The notes under the pieces: model-generated
Seen by the model: only the letters and a program-made list of their open reading frames with translations
Told to the model about the DNA's origin: nothing
The model's database searches: none
Source of the DNA: Haloprofundus marisrubri
GTDB lineage: Archaea > Halobacteriota > Halobacteria > Halobacteriales > Haloferacaceae
Reading direction: 5' to 3'
DNA: 64,000 nt
NCBI RefSeq assembly: GCF_001469955.1
Contig: NZ_LOPU01000004.1
Span: 1 to 64,000, forward strand
Part shown: positions 53,763 through 61,215 of the stretch, piece by piece
Layout: the number at the start of each line of letters is the position of its first letter
Numbering within the stretch: the stretch's first letter is position 1
Translations under genes and position numbers: made by a program

Positions 53763-53934
53763 GCGAAGGGCGACGATTCCGTTTCCGAACATAGTATTAT
53801 TATCGAGTCGATAATAGTCTCATCTGCGCAACGTAAGAAGCTGAAAAACTCATGTCTGAACACGACTTCAATTGGAAATTCGAGAAGGAACGTTCAGCTG
53901 GTGAGTAACAGCCTCTCGCGCCGGAAATCCCAAC

Positions 53935-55263
53935 ATGAGTTCAGATATTGATCTTCGAGACCGAGACTTGATCATCGAGTTGGTTGTTCTAACACAGGAA
54001 CTCGAACGTCTGCCCACAGCAGTCGAAATTAACGACTGTTGTCAATACTCTCATCAGGACTATCGGGCAGCATTTGGGTCGCTTACTGACGCATATGTCG
54101 AAGCAGGTCTTCTTTCAGAGAATGCACTAGAGTCTGATCCAGGCTCGGGAAGCGCTGGAAAGCCCGCCACCGAAAAAGTAGAAACAGCTCGCAAGTTTAG
54201 CTCAGCAAACGTCAGTTCATCATTTGAAGAATCTAAAGTCGAAACAGGGAAAGAGAGCAAGAGTTTCACAGCTAATGGAAAGACAATCAGAGAGAATGCG
54301 GATCTAGACCTCCAGGAAGATACTCGACCAGAAGAGGTTAGCCAAAGAAAATTGATTGAAGAGATTCTTTGGTTTGAAAATTTTATACGAGAGCCGCCAA
54401 CCGAGGAGTTAGTGAAATCACATGGAACCTATGCATCGATTGCCTTTGAGACTACATTTGACTCCTGGAGCCATGCTCTACAAGAATCGGGGCTGGATCC
54501 ATCAGAAATCCCAGATTGGAGTAAGCGGAAGTATACTAATTCTGAAATCCTTTACGCCATTTCAAGCTTAGCTGACGAATTGTCTCATCCTCCTACGACA
54601 ACAGAAATGAACAAGCACGGTGACGTTTCCGGTGGAATAGGCTCCCTCCGGTTTGGGTCATGGGCAAACGCCATAGAAGCCGCAGGTCGACATCCAGGCA
54701 AACGTCAATCAGTTCTTAAGGACAATACTGCGGTTGAAGCCGACCGCGAGCATTCGGATTCGGGAGTCAGGACGAAGGATGATAACAAGTACTCAGATGG
54801 GGAAATCTTACAGGCAATTCAAGATGTCACCGAGGAATTGGGACATCCACCTTCATCTACTGAAATGAACGAATTGGGTGCATTCTCTTCTACGAAAGCT
54901 GTGTTTAGATTTGGCTCTTGGGACAGAGCTATCAGGGAGTCTCAGGTGTCGAGTGAAAATTCGTCAGACCAAACCTCGACACAGGGCTCAGACGTTGTAG
55001 ATCGTGAATCACAGACTGACACAGTGGTAGACCAGAGTGGATCTAACAAAGAATCGAAGAAGCGACAGGGTGTCAGAGAAGTAAAAGAAACAGCGACAAA
55101 ACCAGGACGGTTTGAACTGATAATGGAATTGATGACGTTGGATGAGGAAGTCGAACGAGTGTTAGTAGTTGATGATTTGAGTGACTCTGAATACACTCCA
55201 AAAAACTATACTGATGAATTCGGATCGTGGCAGGCAGCAATCCAGGCAGCCAACATCAAATAG
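53935..55263 (+). CDS. Protein of five homing-endonuclease-associated repeats
   Basis: A 442-aa protein built mainly of HNH-associated repeats (PF18780 style): each has a helix, a P-P-T/S-x-x-E-M/L turn and an RFGSW-x-x-A-I/L end. Copies lie at residues about 9-58, 140-188, 204-250, 289-333 and 394-440. Linkers are polar and low in complexity. No HNH nuclease motif is present. In homing endonucleases these repeats are thought to bind DNA. It starts an AT-richer gene group with two helicases; it probably supplies DNA recognition. Confidence 0.8.
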   Translation: MSSDIDLRDRDLIIELVVLTQELERLPTAVEINDCCQYSHQDYRAAFGSLTDAYVEAGLLSENALESDPGSGSAGKPATEKVETARKFSSANVSSSFEESKVETGKESKSFTANGKTIRENADLDLQEDTRPEEVSQRKLIEEILWFENFIREPPTEELVKSHGTYASIAFETTFDSWSHALQESGLDPSEIPDWSKRKYTNSEILYAISSLADELSHPPTTTEMNKHGDVSGGIGSLRFGSWANAIEAAGRHPGKRQSVLKDNTAVEADREHSDSGVRTKDDNKYSDGEILQAIQDVTEELGHPPSSTEMNELGAFSSTKAVFRFGSWDRAIRESQVSSENSSDQTSTQGSDVVDRESQTDTVVDQSGSNKESKKRQGVREVKETATKPGRFELIMELMTLDEEVERVLVVDDLSDSEYTPKNYTDEFGSWQAAIQAANIK

Positions 55264-55698
55264 TACAGATTTATGATCAGAAGCAGCCGCCGGTAATTTT
55301 CCTAAGTTGGATTAGAGACTGCCACGAAGCAATTTTTTTCGCATCTCACGATCGCGTTTACTGCTTTGACGAGAATCAGCTAGATCACGCTCACCGCTTT
55401 TGTCTCGGACAATGGATTTTCGACTCATACCACACTCTGAGTTCAGCCTTAGTATTTATATCTTGAATCAAGCTCTTGGACTCGACCAACCCTTTGTTTC
55501 AGTACTCTACGTTACCGAGCCACACGTCCCCGCTTGGTAGCTGCAAGTCTGTTTGGTGAAGATCCAATGATGACTCACAGACAACATATTCAGATAGAAG
55601 ACATTATATATGTCTGACTTTCACTCCTTATAACGACTGACTGTCAACGTTAACCATGCTACCGAATACATGATTGCTCTCAACAGAAGTGCTATCCA
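55264..55698. other. AT-rich gap holding the helicase promoter
   Basis: No gene is seen. An inverted repeat AGACAT-TATAT-ATGTCT (55599-55615) encloses a TATA sequence 84 bases before the helicase start, so it is a candidate promoter with a built-in operator. The remaining bases show no convincing frame. Confidence 0.5.
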
Positions 55699-58293
55699 AT
55701 GAGACCAGGCAATCTGGGCGACATCGCTACAGATAATACCCTTCCAGGAACGCGGTTTCGTGATGATTGGCTAGACGAAATCCCAGAAGTCCAATGGCCC
55801 GCATATATCGATGACTCCGCAGAGTTGCTTCAGCGTGGGATCAAAATTGGAGACACCGAACTCACAAGTGGAGATTTTGCCTCTGAGACAGCCAAGTATT
55901 ATCGCTCCGGACTTGCAGCTTCCGGCGACATCAATTCGAATTCAACATCTCTTCCGCTCGGTAATGTACGCGATGTTGATCTCGGGGCTGTTGCATGGGC
56001 CTTTACGAAACTCAAGCGCGAAATCCACGAATCAAAGCACACCAACTTCAAAAACACAAGCCGAGCGATCGAAGCAGTTCTGAATAAGTCTTTGCTTGCA
56101 TCTGTTGAAGAGGGTTTACTCAGCGGCGATCAAATAGAAACGATACGGCTTCCAGAGAATGCTGACGTTGTAGACCTCGTGTACGAAGTCTTTTGCAGGC
56201 CTCGCAGTCAGGGCTATGTTGATAGCCTAATTGAACTTGCAAGAGAGAGTCGGGCAGAACCGGGTGGACTGCTACAACGACTCGAAGAACCGAGAATGGT
56301 TACTACGCTGTGGCCACATCAGCGTGAAGCCCTCTCTTCATGGCTTGAACACGATTGTAGAGGATATGTGGACATGGCAACTGCCACTGGCAAAACTGTA
56401 CTTGGGTTAGCAGCGATTGCACATCATTTTGGACGTGTCCATCCACAGGATTCTGATGTCGCTTCAAAATCGCATCGTCCGACCCAAAGGGGGCGCTCTA
56501 CAGTACTCGTCATCGCTCATCGTGACATCATTCTCGACCAATGGAAACGAGAGTTTGACCACCACCTCAATATTCCTGAGCAAAGTTCGACTCGTGACGG
56601 CGCTCACACGGTTTCATTCGAATGGGGTGACATCCACTTTTGGACTCCCAAACGGGCTCTGGAACGAGGTGTTCCAAATGCGGACTTAGTTATTCTCGAC
56701 GAGATGCATCATTATCTCGGGAGTTCTGGGTTCGGTAGTATTCTTGACGAAACCGATGGGCATTTGCTAGCGCTATCTGGATCGGTTGAGGGAGATAACG
56801 AGCGTACACTCGAACGGAGAGAATTGCCGAAAATATTCGAATTCAGTCTTCAGGACGGTCAAGAGCTGGGAATCATACCGCACTGTAGCTGGGATATTTG
56901 CTACGCACCTTACGAAAGCCACTCAGCCTTAACTGAAGTGACAGAAAGATATCGGAATGGATACGAATCATATCATGATGGCCCATCTGAAGTGAATCTG
57001 AACAAAGTCGACGGCTACGAAAAAGTCGATTTTGAATTTGAGACCATGAGTGAAGCGCGTTCAGTTGTACAGTCTAACGCGGGCAAATCGCTGAAAGAGT
57101 ATGACTATGACTTTCGTGAGTTTACCTCTTCGGTCAAATCGAGACAACTGACTCGGTATAGTCTTTCACCGACGCTCACTGCAATTTCTGACTTAGTACT
57201 GGAGCACATCTACGAGAACAAGTGTGTAGTACTTCTGGAAAGCGGTGACGAGGTTTCGACGATTGAATCCACTCTCAAACGGGAGCTAAGTGATGAGCAT
57301 GATGAATTGGTCTACTCAGTTTCTTCAGATGACTCTGACGACGCTCTTTCAATAGTAGAGTCATTTGACGACCATTGTGAGCACGGCGCTCTGATTGGAA
57401 CCGGGAATACGCTTGGTGAGGGAGTGGATATCAAAACCGCGGATGTTGGTATCAATCGTGGTCGTGGACGACTCAGCCGGTCTCTGATCCAACGTTTCGG
57501 ACGGATTCTACGTAATCCAACTGGAGACAAGCGAGCTCAGTTCCACCATATTGTGAGCCTCCCCACTGAGTCCGAAGCAATGCTCCCTATAGAAGACGGG
57601 ATTGATTTGCTGGAAATGTCAAGTCAACTTCTCGCGTGGGGGAATCAATTCGATGCACAGCCAATTTTCCATGCAGGGGGTGACCAATCGGCTGTGAGGG
57701 CTGCGCTAGCGAAGTTAGAGCAAGCCGGAGCAAACGGCATTCAAACTCGACGACCAGACAAATACGAGTTCTCGGCGGACTCAGCGACGAAAGACAGACT
57801 CGAAGAGCTACTCGAGAAAATCGACGCAGTCACGGACGAATCCGTTCTGTTGAAGATTGAACGAGAAACAAATTCTCGTTCGGATGGACCGAATAACTCC
57901 TCTAGTGACGAAGAGTCTCTCATCTCAGGATATAACCGGCCAAGTACAATTCAAATAGACAAGTGGGTGGCTCAGCTACTATCACACGTTATAACTGACA
58001 AACCAGTTGGTACAGTGATATCACAAGCGGTAAGACACTCGCTTCAGAGCGACTCTACTACCGTGGAATATCGCGATCGTTTGAACGAGCATGGACATAC
58101 TGCTTCTCTAAACCCTGCACTATCCGTCTTAGCTGCCAATGCTGCTGGCTCTCGAAACTCCGGTCGTATTGGAGGATTTGTACAGGCCGCAATCATTGAG
58201 TATCTCTATGAATCGTCCGAAATTAGCTTCTCGGTCGACCATCTTCCTGAGGTCATTGCTGAGCCACTCAACCGATATCAATCGACTAAGTGA
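55699..58293 (+). CDS. SF2 helicase with long terminal extensions
   Basis: An 864-aa helicase. The Q-like motif LWPHQREAL precedes Walker A MATATGKT (residues 226-233), motif II DEMHH begins at residue 334, motif V is GEGVDIKT and motif VI QRFGRILR at about 598. This is the DEAH-like XPB/RAD25 style of superfamily 2. The first 200 residues and the last 230 residues have no known domain. It probably translocates on or remodels DNA. It is 4 bases upstream of the 920-aa gene, with which it must be cotranscribed. Confidence 0.9.
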   Translation: MRPGNLGDIATDNTLPGTRFRDDWLDEIPEVQWPAYIDDSAELLQRGIKIGDTELTSGDFASETAKYYRSGLAASGDINSNSTSLPLGNVRDVDLGAVAWAFTKLKREIHESKHTNFKNTSRAIEAVLNKSLLASVEEGLLSGDQIETIRLPENADVVDLVYEVFCRPRSQGYVDSLIELARESRAEPGGLLQRLEEPRMVTTLWPHQREALSSWLEHDCRGYVDMATATGKTVLGLAAIAHHFGRVHPQDSDVASKSHRPTQRGRSTVLVIAHRDIILDQWKREFDHHLNIPEQSSTRDGAHTVSFEWGDIHFWTPKRALERGVPNADLVILDEMHHYLGSSGFGSILDETDGHLLALSGSVEGDNERTLERRELPKIFEFSLQDGQELGIIPHCSWDICYAPYESHSALTEVTERYRNGYESYHDGPSEVNLNKVDGYEKVDFEFETMSEARSVVQSNAGKSLKEYDYDFREFTSSVKSRQLTRYSLSPTLTAISDLVLEHIYENKCVVLLESGDEVSTIESTLKRELSDEHDELVYSVSSDDSDDALSIVESFDDHCEHGALIGTGNTLGEGVDIKTADVGINRGRGRLSRSLIQRFGRILRNPTGDKRAQFHHIVSLPTESEAMLPIEDGIDLLEMSSQLLAWGNQFDAQPIFHAGGDQSAVRAALAKLEQAGANGIQTRRPDKYEFSADSATKDRLEELLEKIDAVTDESVLLKIERETNSRSDGPNNSSSDEESLISGYNRPSTIQIDKWVAQLLSHVITDKPVGTVISQAVRHSLQSDSTTVEYRDRLNEHGHTASLNPALSVLAANAAGSRNSGRIGGFVQAAIIEYLYESSEISFSVDHLPEVIAEPLNRYQSTK

Positions 58294-58296
58294 ATT

Positions 58297-61059
58297 ATGA
58301 AACAACAACTCATCAAATACAGCTGTCTGGTACTAGCAGCTTTTGCAGTGGTTGGAACTGCTATAGAGTTACTTCCAATCACGATAGGTGGCTTTGGTAT
58401 GGTTTTTGGACTATTGGGGGCTGCCGCTATTTCTGTCCACTCAGGGAATACCACAGAAAGCTCATCGACATCAACCCGAGAACTCGAGCGTACTGTCACG
58501 GTTGAGCGTACTGTACCTAAGTCAACTTCCACGGAATATCAATACACGTCAAGTAACTCAGAGAACACGGAAGAAGAACTTGACTCAGAGATAAACGAGG
58601 GAGAAAATCCACAAGAAGCTACTTCTACAAACCTTGAAGACTCTGCAGATTTGGGTGTTCTTGAAACGGTGAACCTAACAACAGAAGAATCACTCAACAG
58701 TTCTGGATATCAAAAAATAGATGATCTTCGCTCAATATCTCGTGATGAAATCGCAAGTGTTCCCGGAATCGCTGCTCCACTAGCTGTACTGATTCACAAC
58801 GAGGCCAGCGGGCTCTTTGAAAACGATTCAAAAGAGCTAGAGGATCTCCAAGTACGGTTTGAGGCTCTTCAAGATGAAATACCCAAAGCAGAGCTCTCGA
58901 CAAAAAATAATCCCCTTAGCGCTCATCCAGCACTCCAAGAAGCAATACGTCTTCACTCAGAAATCACCCGCCAACTCGAACAAACAAGTTCAGATGTCCC
59001 CGAGGTTGACACTGCCAGTCAGGAGATAGGAAATGACATCGAGAGAATTCAAAATGATCTCAAAACCTCTCGAAGGGTCCAAACAGCCTTTATCAATGAG
59101 ATTGAGCAGACAAACGATTTACTTACTGAGGGAAAATCCAAACTGTCTGATGGTCAACTCAACGCTGCTGGAGTCAAACTAAATGCCGCACGGGATGCAG
59201 TCACCGAGGCAAACAGTATCACAAACGAACACCCAGCAAGAGTGCTTCAGACCTACTCCACTCTATCCTTTTCGTCACCCTCACTCATCGATGTCCCAGG
59301 AATAGGCTCTAAACGAGAAACTAAATTGAAGAAGGCAGGAGTCAGCTCACTGGAAGAGTTAATAACCACGCCTCAAGCAACCCTACTTGACATCGAGGAC
59401 ATTCCAGCTGGTACGCTTGAAATAATCTATAAGAATGCAAAAGATGCACTCACAACACCGCTAGATGGTTTATCGAATGAAATATCTGGACAGAAAGCAA
59501 GGTGTGAGAAGCAACAGGACATACTCGAGAGAGCCGACTCGATAATCGATACTGCACGCACAAAAATTACAACTGCAAGATGTCTGAGCCAACAGCAGCA
59601 GTATTCCGAGTCGATCGAGACTCTCGAAACTGCAGAGTCGTTGCTCACAGACCTGCTTAACTCAACTCGCTTCCTTTCGGAAGATCAGACAAACACCATC
59701 AGATCGTTACGAAATACGATTGAGACAGAGCAGGTACAACAGAGTAGAGATGAGGTGAACGAAGCTGTGTCATCAAAGCTCGAAAGCTCTCGTGAGCATG
59801 TCAAATCTGGTGATGATGCCTTTGAGCGTGGCGACTATGAGCTTGCAGCCAAACTCTACGAACAGGGTACCTCCACTATTGAATCCGCTACGAGCCTCAC
59901 CGCTGATATCTCAGAGCCAAATAAGACCGAATTACAAGAATCACCTGAGGAACTCAGTTCCCGACACTCCCGGATTGACGAGCGGAAGGAACGAGCTGAA
60001 CTTTGGCAGCTAATGGAGGAGGTTGAGGCACTCGTCGAATCTGCGAATTCCGAATATGCTGATGGATCTTTTGAAAGTGCCATCGATGAGTTCCGATCCG
60101 CACTCGGAATTTGCAGAGGCGCGATTGAGAGCTTCGATTTATCTGATGTTTGGGAAGTCAAACAACGAGAATCACAGATTGAAAATTGCCTTTTCGAGGT
60201 CCAGGAATCACTTGACCAAGAAATCCAATCTTATCAATCCGAAGCAGCCGGACATCTTGACCGAGCGACTGAGCTACTGAATCAAATCCAACAGCATAGG
60301 GAGGTAGATGACTTGGTAGCAGCCTACGAAGCATACCAGCGTGTTGCTGACCTTCTTGATTCGGTCGAATCGCTTCTTGACGACGACGAAGTTCAAACAG
60401 ATGAGCTCAAAGAACGGCTTCATACTGTAACACAGAAGCTCAGCCGTGTCGAAACGCAGCTCAAAAGTGAAGGGCGGAGCTCCGGAATCTCTGATGAAGT
60501 TAGCAAGCGTGACCTCCTCGATTATATCCAGGAGCTAACAACTACGTTTGGAGAACCACCTCGTGCAGAATTTATCAACGTGTACGGTGACTACGAACTT
60601 AGTACGTTCAAGAGATCATTTGGTTCGTGGAATGGCGCACTGAAGACAGCAAACGTAGGCCAAGTCGATAAACAAGCGCGTCTTCGACGAACATACTCTC
60701 GTGTCAATATTCTTGATGCAATTGTTGAACTTACAGACGACCTTGGACACGTACCCTCACTCACGGAAATGAACGCGAAGGGCAGAATGAGTACCACGAC
60801 TGCTGCAACTCGGTTTGGAGATTGGGAAACTGCACTCCAGTTCGCCGGCGTTACCAATCAGGACTCGTCAAGAGAGCGTGGTAGCGATACGCAATTAAGC
60901 AGATTCGATCTGGTGATGGGTCTTATAGAACTTAGTGAAGGACTTGAACGAGTTCCAACACCAGCAGACATAGATGTGGCCGAATTTACACAGGGTGATT
61001 TGGAGTCCGAATTTGGATCTTGGGAGCAGGCGCTTGCGGCAGCCGGTGTTTCGATCTAA
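58297..61059 (+). CDS. Membrane-anchored HhH, coiled-coil and HNH-repeat protein
   Basis: A 920-aa protein. Residues about 7-47 form two hydrophobic segments, a probable membrane hairpin. Helix-hairpin-helix motifs follow near 135-160 (ISRDEIASVPGIAAPL) and 325-375 (LIDVPGIGSKRETKLKKAGV). A long coiled-coil and TPR-like middle (about 160-320 and 385-730) leads to three HNH-associated repeats at about 738-786, 804-852 and 870-918, the last ending FGSWEQALAAAGV. The same repeat occurs in the 53935 protein. The architecture suggests DNA held at the membrane next to a helicase. Confidence 0.8.
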   Translation: MKQQLIKYSCLVLAAFAVVGTAIELLPITIGGFGMVFGLLGAAAISVHSGNTTESSSTSTRELERTVTVERTVPKSTSTEYQYTSSNSENTEEELDSEINEGENPQEATSTNLEDSADLGVLETVNLTTEESLNSSGYQKIDDLRSISRDEIASVPGIAAPLAVLIHNEASGLFENDSKELEDLQVRFEALQDEIPKAELSTKNNPLSAHPALQEAIRLHSEITRQLEQTSSDVPEVDTASQEIGNDIERIQNDLKTSRRVQTAFINEIEQTNDLLTEGKSKLSDGQLNAAGVKLNAARDAVTEANSITNEHPARVLQTYSTLSFSSPSLIDVPGIGSKRETKLKKAGVSSLEELITTPQATLLDIEDIPAGTLEIIYKNAKDALTTPLDGLSNEISGQKARCEKQQDILERADSIIDTARTKITTARCLSQQQQYSESIETLETAESLLTDLLNSTRFLSEDQTNTIRSLRNTIETEQVQQSRDEVNEAVSSKLESSREHVKSGDDAFERGDYELAAKLYEQGTSTIESATSLTADISEPNKTELQESPEELSSRHSRIDERKERAELWQLMEEVEALVESANSEYADGSFESAIDEFRSALGICRGAIESFDLSDVWEVKQRESQIENCLFEVQESLDQEIQSYQSEAAGHLDRATELLNQIQQHREVDDLVAAYEAYQRVADLLDSVESLLDDDEVQTDELKERLHTVTQKLSRVETQLKSEGRSSGISDEVSKRDLLDYIQELTTTFGEPPRAEFINVYGDYELSTFKRSFGSWNGALKTANVGQVDKQARLRRTYSRVNILDAIVELTDDLGHVPSLTEMNAKGRMSTTTAATRFGDWETALQFAGVTNQDSSRERGSDTQLSRFDLVMGLIELSEGLERVPTPADIDVAEFTQGDLESEFGSWEQALAAAGVSI

Positions 61060-61215
61060 TAAAAAAATTGTCACTATCCAGCCTGATATCGCACCGATAG
61101 CTCATGTGAGTTTGTGAATATTTGGCTTCAGTAAGAAGTTTCATATCCCTACGATTATGATTCTTCATCAATCTCTGCCTGCTCTTGTTATATCTTGTGC
61201 GGGCATCAAGTCATC
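61060..61215. promoter_or_regulatory. Intergenic gap before the second helicase
   Basis: 156 AT-rich bases without a gene. TATA-like stretches near 61141 and 61189 could give the second helicase its own promoter. A run of seven A residues follows the previous stop, with no strong hairpin. Confidence 0.35.
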
